Positions 52,802 to 62,094 of a stretch of 64,000 bases of DNA are shown piece after piece (the stretch's first letter is position 1; each line of letters begins with the position of its first letter). Source of the DNA: Nocardia carnea NBRC 14403 (lineage in GTDB: Bacteria > Actinomycetota > Actinomycetes > Mycobacteriales > Mycobacteriaceae); the NCBI RefSeq assembly GCF_000308515.1, contig NZ_BAFV01000022.1, positions 124,001-188,000 of the forward strand, in the 5' to 3' direction. A model generated the notes under the pieces. That model was given only the letters and a program-made list of their open reading frames with translations, did no database searches and was not told where the DNA came from. The translations under genes were made by a program, and so were the position numbers.

Positions 52802-53536
52802 ATGACCGAGCACACCGCGGGCGCTCTGCCGCCGATCGTCGACCGGCAGACGTGGCAGACCGCGCTCGACGACCTGCGGAAGCGGGAGAAGGCCGCCACT
52901 CGTGAACTGGACGCGATCGCCGCGCAACGCCGCAGGCTGCCGATGGTGGAGCTCCCGGACTACACACTGATCGGCCCGGACGGTCCTGTCCGGCTGGTCG
53001 ACGTATTCGACGGGCGCTCGCAGCTCATCGTCTACAACCACATGTGGTCCGATGGCGCGGAGTGGCAGTGCGGCGGCTGTACCGGGCTCACGTCGCAGTA
53101 TGTCCGGTTGGGCTGGCTCGACAACTACGATGCCCGTTTCGTCATCGTCACCAATGGGCCCATCGACGAGGCGCTGGCCTACAAGACGAAGGTCGGCAAC
53201 AGGATGGACTGGTATTCGTCGCCGGAGAGTTCGTTCGGCGCCGATGTGGACGCGCCGCCCGGCGGCGGGTTCGCGGTGAATGTGTTTCTCCGCGACGGCG
53301 ACAAGGTCTACCGCACCTGGCACACCAACGGGCGCGGTACCGAGCAGCTCAGCTACACGTTCGCATTGGTCGACATCCTGCCGTGGGGTCGCCAGGAGGA
53401 ATGGCAGGATTCACCCGACGGATGGCCGAAATCGCCCACCTACTCCAAGTGGCTCGACTCTCCTGACGTTGCCCGGCTGTACGGTCCGGACGGAGAAGCC
53501 ACTGCGGGGCCCGCGAGCGCCGCCGGTTCCCGGTGA
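52802..53536 (+). CDS. DUF899 thioredoxin-like protein
   Basis: The 244-residue protein fits the DUF899 family of AhpC/thioredoxin-like proteins. It begins PPIVDRQTWQTALDDLRKREKAATRELDAIAAQRRRLP (helical) and has VRLVDVFDGRSQLIVYNHMW, then WQCGGCTGLTSQY with a CxxC pair at the expected active-site position. GGGAGAG precedes the ATG. Redox activity is inferred from the fold. A hydrolase follows after 16 bases. Confidence 0.88.
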   Translation: MTEHTAGALPPIVDRQTWQTALDDLRKREKAATRELDAIAAQRRRLPMVELPDYTLIGPDGPVRLVDVFDGRSQLIVYNHMWSDGAEWQCGGCTGLTSQYVRLGWLDNYDARFVIVTNGPIDEALAYKTKVGNRMDWYSSPESSFGADVDAPPGGGFAVNVFLRDGDKVYRTWHTNGRGTEQLSYTFALVDILPWGRQEEWQDSPDGWPKSPTYSKWLDSPDVARLYGPDGEATAGPASAAGSR

Positions 53537-53552
53537 CGCGAGGGATAGGTCG

Positions 53553-54392
53553 ATGAAGCCTTCGCGCAGTGGTCACCTGCCGATCAACGGTCTGAGCCTG
53601 TATTACGAAGTGCACGGTGACCTCGGCATTTCGAAAACCATTCCGCTGCTGCTGATACCCGGCGCGTTCATGGCCACCGACTCGATGACTCCGTGGATAT
53701 CCGGTTTCGCGGGTGAGCGGGCGGTGATCGTCTTCGACCAGCAGGGGCACGGCCGAACCCCGGATACTTCGCGGGCCATGTCGTACGAGCAATTTGCCGA
53801 CGACGCGGCGGAATTGCTGCGCGCCTTGAAAGTCGAGCGCGCGGATGTCATGGGTTACTCGCAAGGTGGCGGGGTTGCGCTGCAGCTCGCGCTCCGCCAC
53901 CCGGCGCTCGTGGACAAGCTGGTTTCGATGTCGGCCACCTTCCGCAGGGTCGGCTGGTATCCCTCGGTGCCGGAGGTCATCGCAGGTCTCGACGCGACAG
54001 CGTTCGCCGGTACAGCTGTCGAGAAGTCTTTCAGGGAACACACACCTGATCCCACGGCATTCGACGCCTACATCGAAAAGATGAAGGTGCTGAATATCGA
54101 AGACCAGAACATCAGCGACGCCCAGATGCGTTCGATTTCTGCGAAAACGATGGTGATAGTCGGTGATGCGGACGGCGTGAAACCCGAGCATGCGTTACAG
54201 ATGTTCATGCTGCGCGGGGGCGGTGACGAGGAAGCGGCGGCGTCGGGGATGTTGCACAAGGCACCGGCTGCGCGCTTGGTGATTCTGCCCGCGACATCGC
54301 ATATCGGTATCAGCGGGGAGTCTGCGGTGCTGGTACCGATGGTGCGTTCATTCCTCGACGATGTGCCACCGGCGACACCCGAGCTTTTCTAG
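53553..54392 (+). CDS. Alpha/beta hydrolase
   Basis: The 279-residue hydrolase has INGLSLYYEVHGDLG, LLIPGAFMATDSM, VIVFDQQGHGRTPDTS and the nucleophile elbow MGYSQGGGVALQLAL. The acid is in VIVGDADGVKPEHA and the histidine in PATSHIGISGE. It resembles esterase or haloperoxidase-type hydrolases annotated as alpha/beta fold hydrolase. GAGGGATAGG precedes the ATG. It may be cotranscribed with the DUF899 gene. The substrate is unknown. Confidence 0.88.
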   Translation: MKPSRSGHLPINGLSLYYEVHGDLGISKTIPLLLIPGAFMATDSMTPWISGFAGERAVIVFDQQGHGRTPDTSRAMSYEQFADDAAELLRALKVERADVMGYSQGGGVALQLALRHPALVDKLVSMSATFRRVGWYPSVPEVIAGLDATAFAGTAVEKSFREHTPDPTAFDAYIEKMKVLNIEDQNISDAQMRSISAKTMVIVGDADGVKPEHALQMFMLRGGGDEEAAASGMLHKAPAARLVILPATSHIGISGESAVLVPMVRSFLDDVPPATPELF

Positions 54393-54443
54393 AGATCACG
54401 CATGCGGGCGGTCCTCGTTGCCGAAACGTAGGATCACGCCGAT

Positions 54444-55262
54444 ATGTGCGCACCGCAGATCATTCGGCAGCTCGGTGACATCGACGAGACCGGGCGGGGG
54501 CGGCGTGCGTTCCTCCGGGCGGCCGGAGCCGCGGCGGCGGTGGCGGTTGCCGCGCCGGCTGTCACGGCACGGGCAGAACCCGGTGGTGTTCTGGATCTGA
54601 CACATGTACTCAGTCCGCAGACACCGGTATGGCCGGGTAACCCGCCGTTCACCGCCGTGCCGGTGGCTTGGGAAGCGGTCGGCGGTTTCGCACAGAATGC
54701 TCTCGCCCTGTGGGAACACACCGGCACCCATGTGGACGCACCGGCGCACCGGCGAGGTTCGGCAACGACCGATCTGTTGCCGGCACAGGATTTGGTGGCG
54801 CCGCTGGTGGTGATCGATATCCGGGACCGCGCCGGCACCGACCCGGACGCCGGCGTCACGGTTGCCGACCTCACCGAATGGGAGAAACGGCACGGCCGCA
54901 TTCCGGATCGGGCGTTCGTGGCGATGTACTCGGGGTGGGAGCAGCGGCTCGCCGTACCCGGTGCTTTCGTGAATCTGGATGGGCACGGCATACCGCACGG
55001 GCCCGGTTTCACCGCGGAGGCCGCGGAATTCCTGGTGTCGCGGCGCGAAATCGTCGGTGCCGGAGTGGATACGCTGAGCCTCGATCGGGCGGCGGACCGC
55101 GACTACGGTGCGCATACCGCGTTTCTGGGGGCCGGCCGCTACGGCGTCGAGATGCTTGCGAATCTCGGTGCCGCACCGCCCGTGGGGGCGACGGTGGTGG
55201 TGGGTGCGCCCAAACATATCGGTGGGACCGGCGGACCGTGCCGAGTGCTGGCACTGACCTGA
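54444..55262 (+). CDS. Secreted cyclase family protein (KynB-like fold)
   Basis: The 272-residue protein has a twin-arginine-type signal (GRGRRAFLRAAGAAAAVAVA) followed by the cyclase domain. The metal-binding motif ALWEHTGTHVDAPAH is intact; the fold is that of kynurenine formamidase-like cyclases. RGSATTDLLPAQDLVAPLVVIDI and DTLSLDRAADRDYGAHTAFLG support it. The exported location and the substrate are uncertain; isatin hydrolase and arylformamidase are relatives. Confidence 0.88.
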   Translation: MCAPQIIRQLGDIDETGRGRRAFLRAAGAAAAVAVAAPAVTARAEPGGVLDLTHVLSPQTPVWPGNPPFTAVPVAWEAVGGFAQNALALWEHTGTHVDAPAHRRGSATTDLLPAQDLVAPLVVIDIRDRAGTDPDAGVTVADLTEWEKRHGRIPDRAFVAMYSGWEQRLAVPGAFVNLDGHGIPHGPGFTAEAAEFLVSRREIVGAGVDTLSLDRAADRDYGAHTAFLGAGRYGVEMLANLGAAPPVGATVVVGAPKHIGGTGGPCRVLALT

Positions 55263-55266
55263 ACGC

Positions 55267-56840
55267 TCAACCGGGCGGAGCGGTATCTCGAGGTATTTCG
55301 ACCGATAGGCGATGCCGGAAGACGTTACGGGGATCCCAGTCGGCCTTCACCTGCTGTAGCCGTGGGTATCCCGCGCCGTAATACAGTGCCTGCCAAGGAA
55401 CTCCGGACGTGTTGAAACGCGGGTCCGCCAGGTCCGGGTCCGGGTAGTTGATATAGCTCCCGCCGTTACGTGCATCCGGTACCGGCGCGCCCCCCGGTTT
55501 CCGCGTAGACCTCGTGGTACAGCTGTCGGGCCACCCCGATATGGCGGTCGTCGTCGATCGGCAGTCGCCAGGCGGCGTGGATGAGCATCTTCATGAACGA
55601 GTCGCGCGCCGGTGCGGCCGTGGTATCGGGCGCGATCGCGTTGACAGCACCGCCGAACGGCAGGAATTCGACTTCCGATTCGCCGACGGAGGCGGGGGAG
55701 ACGATATGGCGGTAGAAAATGCAGAGTTGTTCGGTCGTGTAGGGCTGCCGCAGTAGGCGGCCTTGGTCTTGACCCGCCGATCCGACGGGGCGCCGGCGTA
55801 GTAGGTGTTCGCCACGGTGTCCGGGTAGCTCTGTTCGGTCAGCGGCCGGATCACCGGGCCGGGGAACACACCCTCGGTGACCGTGGCGATGAATTCTTCG
55901 ACCCGGGCTCGCGCATCGGGTTCATCGGCGGTCTGCAGGATCAGCATTTCGCCGAAGCCGGTGAGGGTGGGACGGAAGCTGATCGGCGCATAGAGGCCGG
56001 CGAATCGGTTTCCGGGATTCCGGTGCACCGAAAAGAATTCGAGATAGTTGCGCATGAACCGCAGGAACGAGTCCTCGGTCGTTACCGGCAGAGTCAACCT
56101 GGTGGTGAGTACGGCGCGCGGCGGTGCGGGCAGTGCGGTGGCCGGATCGGATCCGTCGGAACCCGGGGAGCGCAGCAGGAACCGGGTCACGATTCCGAAG
56201 TTGCCGCCCCCGCCGCCGGTGTGGGCCCACCACAGGTCCCGGTGCGGGCCGTCTCGGGTGGCCACGGTTAGGTTCGTGCTGCCGTCCCGCCCCACGGTGA
56301 CGACCTCCACCCCGTAGAGGTGATCGGATATCAGGCCGTACCGGCGCGACAGCGGCCCGTAACCACCGCCACTGATATGGCCGCCGACTCCGACACCTCG
56401 GCAGATCCCGCCGGGCACAGTCACATTCCATGCGGCCAACCCTGGTAGACGGTTTCCAGGGTGGCGCCGGCCCCCACCGCGAACGCTCGATAGCGTTCGT
56501 CCCACGCGATCTCGCGGAGCCGTTTCAGATCGACGATCACCTGTGTCTCGGAGTTGTCGACGAAATCTTCGAAGCAGTGGCCACCCGAACGGGCCGCCGG
56601 CCGCAGACCTTCGCGCACCGCCGCGCCGACTGCTTGCCGCGCCTCCTCCGCTGTTCCCGGCACATGGATTCGCCGCGGGCGGGCAATGAAGCGCCGGTTG
56701 TATCCGCGCAGCACCAGGTCGTTGTGGGTCTGTTCACCAGGAACCACTGGAGCGGCTTGCGCGGGCAGATCGCGAAGACCTGCCACGCCGAGCGCGACCC
56801 CCAGCGCGGTGGAGGTGACTAGCCGTCTCCGTGAAAGCAT
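55267..56840 (-). pseudogene. FAD-linked oxidase (BBE type) pseudogene with three frameshifts
   Basis: The 5' part (56421-56840) encodes a secretion signal (MLSRRRLVTSTALGVALG) and the start of the FAD domain, with RSGGHCFEDF holding the FAD-linking histidine. The frame is lost near 56441, where one base is missing. The middle part continues in another frame with VPGGICRGVGVGGHISGGGYG. A second shift near 55755 and a third in a C-run near 55490 are needed to read through to the BBE tail, which ends HRLSVEIPR and TGA at 55267. Intact relatives are secreted oxidases with bicovalent FAD. The gene is dead unless these are sequencing errors. Confidence 0.8.
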
Positions 56841-56921
56841 GTCGAGCCCTTGCCGATACCGTGGGTAGGCCGATCACCCTACCGGGTGCAGCCTGTGGTG
56901 GCGTGGACACGAGGGTAGCCG

Positions 56922-57713
56922 TCAGCCGGGGTCGAGTACCCGTTTCAGGAAGCGGCGGGTTCGTTCTTCCTGGGGCTCGCCGATCACCTGGTCGGCCGGG
57001 CCGTGCTCGACGATGGCGCCCTCGTCGAGGAACAGGACCTGATCCGCTACCTGCTGGGCGAAGCGGATCTCGTGGGTCACGATCACCATCGTCCAGTCCT
57101 GTGCGGCCAGGTCTTTGATCACCGCGAGCACCTCGCCGACCAGTTCGGGGTCCAGCGACGAGGTCGGTTCGTCGAACAGCACCACGCGGGGTTTCAGGGC
57201 CAGGGCCCGGGCTATCCCGACGCGCTGCTGCTGCCCTCCGGAAAGCTCGAAGGGATAGGCGTCCGCGCGGTCACCGAGCCCCACCTGTTCCAGCAGGGTC
57301 TCGGCCGCGGCGACCGCCTCTTCCCGGGGCCGCTGCTGGGCGACGACGGGGCCTTCGATGATGTTTTCCAGCACCGTGCGGTGCGGGAAGAGGTTGTGGG
57401 ACTGGAAGACCATCCCGCTCTGGGCGCGGAGCCGGCTCGCCTCCCGGCGCCCCGCCCGGCCGCGGGGCAGCCGGGCGAAGTCGATCTCGACATCGTCGAT
57501 GCCGATCACCCCGCGCTCCGGGATATCGAGCGCATTGAGGGAGCGCAGCACCGTGGTCTTGCCCGACCCCGAGGGACCCAGCAGGACGGTCGAGGTGCCG
57601 CGCCGGGATTCGAAGTCGAGGCCGCGCAGCACCTGACGCTCGCCGAAGGACTTCTCGAGACCTCGGACCCGGATCCGGGCGGGCTCGCTGTTGTGCGCAG
57701 TGGTGTCGGTCAT
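56922..57713 (-). CDS. Polar amino acid ABC transporter ATP-binding protein
   Basis: The 263-residue ABC ATPase has Walker A LLGPSGSGKTTVLR, signature LSGGQQQRVGIARALAL, Walker B VVLFDEPTSSLDPELVG and the switch VIVTHEIRFA. FQSHNLFPHRTVLENI matches the GlnQ/HisP group, which imports polar amino acids. It overlaps the upstream binding-protein/permease gene by four bases. Confidence 0.93.
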   Translation of the reverse strand: MTDTTAHNSEPARIRVRGLEKSFGERQVLRGLDFESRRGTSTVLLGPSGSGKTTVLRSLNALDIPERGVIGIDDVEIDFARLPRGRAGRREASRLRAQSGMVFQSHNLFPHRTVLENIIEGPVVAQQRPREEAVAAAETLLEQVGLGDRADAYPFELSGGQQQRVGIARALALKPRVVLFDEPTSSLDPELVGEVLAVIKDLAAQDWTMVIVTHEIRFAQQVADQVLFLDEGAIVEHGPADQVIGEPQEERTRRFLKRVLDPG

Positions 57714-59188
57714 TTGGCAACAAACCTGTCGAGTCGGGTCTCCAGTCGTTTCTGCACGGCGGAGAGGGCCGCGCAGATCACCCAGTAGTACAGCGCGGCG
57801 AACGTGTACAGGGCGAGGAAGTCGTTGCTTTCGGCCGCCGCGAGCTGGGCCTCACGGAACAGTTCGGTCAGGAGTACCACCGAACCGAGCGATGTGTCCT
57901 TGAGCAGCGAGAGCAGGGTGTTGGACAGCGGTGGCACCGCTGTCCTGGTCGCCTGCGGGAGAATGATGCGGCGCAGCGTCTGCGCATACCCGAGACCGAC
58001 CGTCGCCGCCGCCTCGAACTGGCCCTTCGGCACCGCCAGAATCGCCGACCGGATCACTTCGGCCGCATAACCGGCCACATTGAGACTGAACGCGATCACC
58101 GCCGCGAGGAACGGATCGAACTTCAACCCGATCTGCGGCAGCCCGTAGAAGACGATGAACAGCTGCACCAGCAGGGGCGTGCCGCGAATGATGGAGATGA
58201 ATGCGCGGGCGGGCGCGGCGAGGAGGCGATAGGACGATATCCGTGCCAGCGCGACCAGTAGCGCCAGCGCGAGCCCGATGGCGAAGCTCAGCGCGGTGAG
58301 CGGGATCGTCACCTTCACGAGGCCGACGAACATCGGCCACGCCGCCCCGCGCAACACCTCCAAGGTGCCGCGGGCGCCACGTCCTTCCGACAGGTCGGCG
58401 GTGCCGCCGTCCGGTATCGAAACATCGGCCCGGAAATACTTCTGTGAGATGGCGGCGAGTGTTCCGTCGGCGGCCAGTGCGGCGAGTGCCCGGTTCGCCT
58501 GGTCGAGCAATGCGGCGTCGTCCTTGCGGAAGGCGAGGACCTGTTCACTGGTCTCCGCTCCCGCGTCGCCGACGATCTCGATATCGGTGGACCCGGTACT
58601 GGCCAGGTAGTCGAGCACAGCGATGTTGTCGTTGACGATCGCGTCGACGCGTCCCTGAGTGAGCAGCGCCGCCGCCTGCGCGAAACCCTCGACCGCTTCC
58701 ACGTTTGCGCCGGCGTCGCGGGCTACCTGAGCCCAGTTGCTGGTGCTCGACTGCGCGGTCGTGCGCCCGGCGAGATCGTCCAGGGTCCGGATCTGCTCGT
58801 CGCCCGTGCGCCGGACGATCACGCCGCGCGAGTAGGTGTAGGTATCGGACAGCCCGTATTTCGCCCGGCGCTCGTCGTTGATCGACACCTGGTTGGCGAT
58901 GATATCGATCCGCCCGGAATCCAGAGCGGGAAAGATCGCGTCCCATTGTGTTTCGACGAATTCGAGTTCCCAGCCGGCCCGGTCGGCGATCGCCCGGACC
59001 ACCTCGATGTCGTAGCCGGTGAGTTCCCGGCTGCCGGGATCGTGGAACGAGAACGGTGGATAGGTGCCCTCGGTCCCGACCTTCACCACCGGCCGGCCGG
59101 GATCCTGCGCCGTCGCCACGCCTACCTGCGTGGCTCCGGCGAGTACCAGGAGCAGAGACAGCACCACGCCTCTGAGCACATGTCGCAT
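57710..59188 (-). CDS. Amino acid ABC transporter, fused binding protein and permease
   Basis: The 492-residue fusion starts with a signal peptide (MRHVLRGVVLSLLLVLAG). A periplasmic-type binding domain follows (residues about 33-265), with VGTEGTYPPFSFHD, LTGYDIEVVRAIADRAG and RIDIIANQVSINDERRAKY. The C-terminal half (about 275-492) is a GlnP/HisM permease with five helices and the motif QFEAAATVGLGYAQTLRRII. In most bacteria these are separate genes. It would import a polar amino acid, possibly glutamine. ATG 59188 gives a good signal peptide. Confidence 0.93.
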   Translation of the reverse strand: MRHVLRGVVLSLLLVLAGATQVGVATAQDPGRPVVKVGTEGTYPPFSFHDPGSRELTGYDIEVVRAIADRAGWELEFVETQWDAIFPALDSGRIDIIANQVSINDERRAKYGLSDTYTYSRGVIVRRTGDEQIRTLDDLAGRTTAQSSTSNWAQVARDAGANVEAVEGFAQAAALLTQGRVDAIVNDNIAVLDYLASTGSTDIEIVGDAGAETSEQVLAFRKDDAALLDQANRALAALAADGTLAAISQKYFRADVSIPDGGTADLSEGRGARGTLEVLRGAAWPMFVGLVKVTIPLTALSFAIGLALALLVALARISSYRLLAAPARAFISIIRGTPLLVQLFIVFYGLPQIGLKFDPFLAAVIAFSLNVAGYAAEVIRSAILAVPKGQFEAAATVGLGYAQTLRRIILPQATRTAVPPLSNTLLSLLKDTSLGSVVLLTELFREAQLAAAESNDFLALYTFAALYYWVICAALSAVQKRLETRLDRFVAK

Positions 59189-59419
59189 CGGCGACCCCCT
59201 CGCGTCGGCCGGAACCGGAATCCGGCACTGGAGAAAGAGCGTAGTGCGGATCCGGTCGCTTCTCGCGATTCGGCGCAGGCTGATCCGTACCAGCGCGAGC
59301 GTCCTCGTAGGTTCGGTATCGAGGTGCGGGGCCGGTACGAAAATCCGGTGGACGCAACGAGCATGCCGGCGGGCGCAGCCCGCAGTATGCGGGGCCGGGC
59401 GATACCGGCCCCGCACTCG

Positions 59420-59785
59420 TCAGTCGACCGGGGCGACGCGGATCAGGTTGCCGTCGGGATCGGCGACCACGAAGGTGCGGCCGAAGACCTCGTCGTAGGG
59501 CTCGGCGACGATATCGACACCCTTGTCGACCCACTTCCGGAAGTGGTTGTCGATCTCCTCGGGCCCGCCGGGCAGTGCCAGGCAGAGTTCACTGGTGCGT
59601 GAGCCGGTGAAGGAGAAGCCCTCCTCGACCCCGCTCCACACGGCGAGCTGGATACCGCCGCCGAGGTCGAAGGCGATGAAGCGCGGGGTTTCGAATACGG
59701 GCTTCATCTCGAACAGGTCGCCGTAGAAGCGGGCGGCGGCGGCCGCGTCGCGGACGTACACGATGAACATGTTCGGTGTGGTCAT
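59420..59785 (-). CDS. VOC (glyoxalase-like) family protein
   Basis: The 121-residue protein has the betaalphabetabetabeta pattern of the vicinal-oxygen-chelate fold: FIVYVRDAAAAARFYGDLF, FETPRFIAFDLGGGIQLAVW and FGRTFVVADPDGNLIRVAP. The start is ATG 59785, with AAGAGGAGA upstream. It may be a glyoxalase, dioxygenase or resistance protein; metal ligands cannot be assigned with certainty. It is divergent from a WYL regulator. Confidence 0.85.
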   Translation of the reverse strand: MTTPNMFIVYVRDAAAAARFYGDLFEMKPVFETPRFIAFDLGGGIQLAVWSGVEEGFSFTGSRTSELCLALPGGPEEIDNHFRKWVDKGVDIVAEPYDEVFGRTFVVADPDGNLIRVAPVD

Positions 59786-59860
59786 GGGGTGTTCTCCTCT
59801 TGCCGTTGTCGTGGACAAGAAGAGATTCGCTGCCATACCTGACAGATTCCGGCAGGTTTT

Positions 59861-59875
59861 CGGAAGAATCTTCCG
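59861..59875. promoter_or_regulatory. CGGAAGA/TCTTCCG palindrome before the WYL regulator
   Basis: Seven-base arms around a single A form a perfect 15-base palindrome ending two bases before the regulator start. It overlaps the ribosome-binding region. It is a probable autoregulatory operator shared with the divergent VOC gene. Confidence 0.45.
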
Positions 59876-59877
59876 AT

Positions 59878-60822
59878 ATGACGCCCGATCGTTTCTTCTC
59901 CCTGCTGATCGCCCTGCAGTCCCGGGAAACCGTCACCACGACCGATCTGGCGGCGGAGCTGGGCATATCGGTGCGGACGGTGTTCCGGGACGTGCAATGG
60001 CTGCAGGATGCCGGGTTCCCGATACTGGTCCGGCGGGGGAGATGGGGCGGGGTGACACTGCTCCCCGGCGGTGCCCTCGACCTCGCCCGGCTCACCCCGG
60101 CCGAGCGCGACCATCTCGCGTTGTCCGGTCTCGACGATGCGCAGCGTGATCAGCTCGGGGGTGGGGTCGACAGCCGGCGAGCCAGGAGCAAGGTGGCGCC
60201 GGGGCGGATACGGCCGGAGAATCTGCTGCCGGTGCATGCGGTGGTCACCACGGACAACCGGCCCTGGTTCGGGCCGCCCGGTGCGGGCATCGGGCCCGCG
60301 GAACTACTGGGTGACCTGCGGCGCGGTGTCCGGTTGCGGGTCAACTACCGCCGGTCGGACGAGGCCGGCCCGTCCTGGCAGATCGTCGACCCCTATGGTC
60401 TGCTGGCCAAGGGCGGCCGGTGGTATCTCGTGGCCGATCATTCGGCCCGGCCGCGCCTGTTTTCGCTGGAACGAGTCGCCGGTTGGCGCCCGTTGCGCAC
60501 GCCCCGGCGGCTGCGGCCCGGAGTGACCTTGCAGGCGGTGGCCGCGGAACTCTCGGCGGGCTGGGAAACCACGGGAGCCGTCCGGATCGAGGGCGAGCTG
60601 ACCGCAGGCCAGCTGGAACGCGCGAAACGCATCCTCGGAACCCGCTTGACGGTCCTGTCGCCGGAGGTGGACGGGCGGGTGTGTATCGGTGTGGCCTGCC
60701 GGGTGATCGAGGATGTACGCCAGCTTCTGCAGTTCGCCGACGACTTCCTCGTGACGGGACCGCCGGAGGCGCGCGAACGGATCCGCGAGCTGGCGGGAGC
60801 GATGCTGCGGCAGTACCGGTGA
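59878..60822 (+). CDS. WYL-domain transcriptional regulator
   Basis: The 314-residue protein has an N-terminal HTH_11 (MTPDRFFSLLIALQSRETVT, DLAAELGISVRTVFRDVQWLQDAGFPI). A WYL domain follows, with WQIVDPYGLLAKGGRWYLVAD, then a C-terminal WCX part with a serine/alanine-rich helix. WYL proteins often sense nucleic-acid or small ligands. The palindrome just upstream and the divergent VOC gene suggest the target. Confidence 0.92.
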   Translation: MTPDRFFSLLIALQSRETVTTTDLAAELGISVRTVFRDVQWLQDAGFPILVRRGRWGGVTLLPGGALDLARLTPAERDHLALSGLDDAQRDQLGGGVDSRRARSKVAPGRIRPENLLPVHAVVTTDNRPWFGPPGAGIGPAELLGDLRRGVRLRVNYRRSDEAGPSWQIVDPYGLLAKGGRWYLVADHSARPRLFSLERVAGWRPLRTPRRLRPGVTLQAVAAELSAGWETTGAVRIEGELTAGQLERAKRILGTRLTVLSPEVDGRVCIGVACRVIEDVRQLLQFADDFLVTGPPEARERIRELAGAMLRQYR

Positions 60823-60935
60823 AAGCCGGAACCGTAGCGAGGTATGTGTTGGGGGTCACAGTTCGATCGGCGACGAGTTTTCGATCATGGCGCCGTCCTA
60901 TGCGAGGAACGTTGTGTGGAACAAGGAGACCGAAT

Positions 60936-61151
60936 ATGGCGGCACAGCTGAAGGGCCCCGCGTCCTACTTCCCCTCCATCGAGGCGAAGTACGGCCGCAG
61001 CATCGAGGAGTGGAAGACCGCCCTGCGTGATTCCGGTTTGGCGTCTCACAAAGAGCTCGTCGAATTCTTGAAGACCGAGCACGGTTTCGGTCACGGGCAT
61101 GCGAACGCACTCACCCAGCATCATCTGCATCCCGAGAAATGGGGCGCCTGA
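60936..61151 (+). CDS. DUF4287 family protein
   Basis: The 71-residue protein has the DUF4287 pattern: GPASYFPSIEAKYGRSIEEW, LASHKELVEFLKTEHGFGHGHANAL. AAGGAG precedes the ATG. These small helical proteins are common in actinobacteria and have no established function. A short CGGTTG/CAACCG hairpin follows the stop. Confidence 0.85.
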   Translation: MAAQLKGPASYFPSIEAKYGRSIEEWKTALRDSGLASHKELVEFLKTEHGFGHGHANALTQHHLHPEKWGA

Positions 61152-61499
61152 CGGTTGCGGACAACCGACCGGGAGGGCCGGCCGAGCGCACGAGGGGTGT
61201 TGCAGATGTACCCGCATCTGCTGCTTTCGGCGGCCTGCCCGGTGGTATGCGACCGGGCGGCGCCCGAGTCACATGATCCGGGAGGTGTCGACCGGGGCCG
61301 CAAACGACTTGTAGGCGGCGCACCACGGCACGTCCATCCGGGCCCGTGCTGACGGCATACCGATCCGCCGTCGAACCCGCCGGGGCACCGAGTGCTGCGG
61401 CAGCGAAATCCCGTCGCGTGGGCGGGTCGAGCCGTAGGCTTCGCCGCACCGGCACGATGGTGGCGGCAGATACCGTCACGAGGGATTGGGGCGTACGGC
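61152..61499. other. Intergenic interval without a recognisable gene
   Basis: Apart from a six-base-pair hairpin at 61152-61167 these 348 bases show no coding signature, repeat or RNA that I can support. They contain the promoter region for the GerW-like gene. Confidence 0.4.
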
Positions 61500-61805
61500 A
61501 TGGCGATTCGGGAGCGACTCGGGTTCACGGCGGCCGAACCCGCACCGGTCTACGGTGAACCGTTCGAGACCGCCGACGGCGCAATCGTCATCACCGTAGC
61601 CCGCCGCGGCGTGATCAGTCCGGTGATGCGGCCCGCCGGGGTGTTCGTCGTCCGCGACGGCGGCGCGACGTGGGTTCCGGCGGTGGATGTCAATCGTATT
61701 GCGCTCATGGGCGAGCTGATCGGCCTGCTCGCGGCCGTGATCACCAGCCTCGCGATCCTGCGCCGGCCGCCCTGGCCCGACCTCGGCCGCCGCTCCTGCG
61801 ACTGA
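61500..61805 (+). CDS. GerW (YtfJ)-like small protein
   Basis: The 101-residue protein has MAIRERLGFTAAEPAPVYGEPF followed by TADGAIVITVARRGVIS and a hydrophobic C-terminal helix (about residues 70-92). The front part resembles the beta-rich GerW/YtfJ domain, which occurs in many actinobacteria and spore-formers, but it is short and the match is by eye. It is probably membrane anchored. Function is unknown. Confidence 0.55.
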   Translation: MAIRERLGFTAAEPAPVYGEPFETADGAIVITVARRGVISPVMRPAGVFVVRDGGATWVPAVDVNRIALMGELIGLLAAVITSLAILRRPPWPDLGRRSCD

Positions 61806-61887
61806 CCGGCCCCGGCCACTTCGACGGTCCGCAGCCGATCCGGGCCGGCCGGGTCGACTGCGGCCGGCGCGGCCGAGGGGACGTATA

Positions 61888-62085
61888 TCAGGCGGGTTCG
61901 CCGCGCCGCGCGGCATCCAGCAATCGCACTGCCCGCGGGCCCATGCCGTGCAATGCGAGCAGGTCGTCAAGATGCTCCGGCAGGTCGGCGAGCGTCCGAT
62001 GGCCGGCGTCGATCAGTGCACCGGTGGCGGGGCGGCCGATCTTCACCCCGTCGAAGACCGGGCCACGGTCCTGGGCAGTGCTCAT
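61888..62085 (-). CDS. Small helix-hairpin-helix protein
   Basis: The 65-residue protein has IGRPATGALIDAGHRTLADL followed by LLALHGMGPRAVRLLDAARR, a helix-hairpin-helix pattern like the C-terminal domain of RNA polymerase alpha and related DNA-binding proteins. It lies nine bases after the lipoprotein phosphatase on the same strand and probably shares its transcript. Confidence 0.65.
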   Translation of the reverse strand: MSTAQDRGPVFDGVKIGRPATGALIDAGHRTLADLPEHLDDLLALHGMGPRAVRLLDAARRGEPA

Positions 62086-62094
62086 CCCGCGAAA

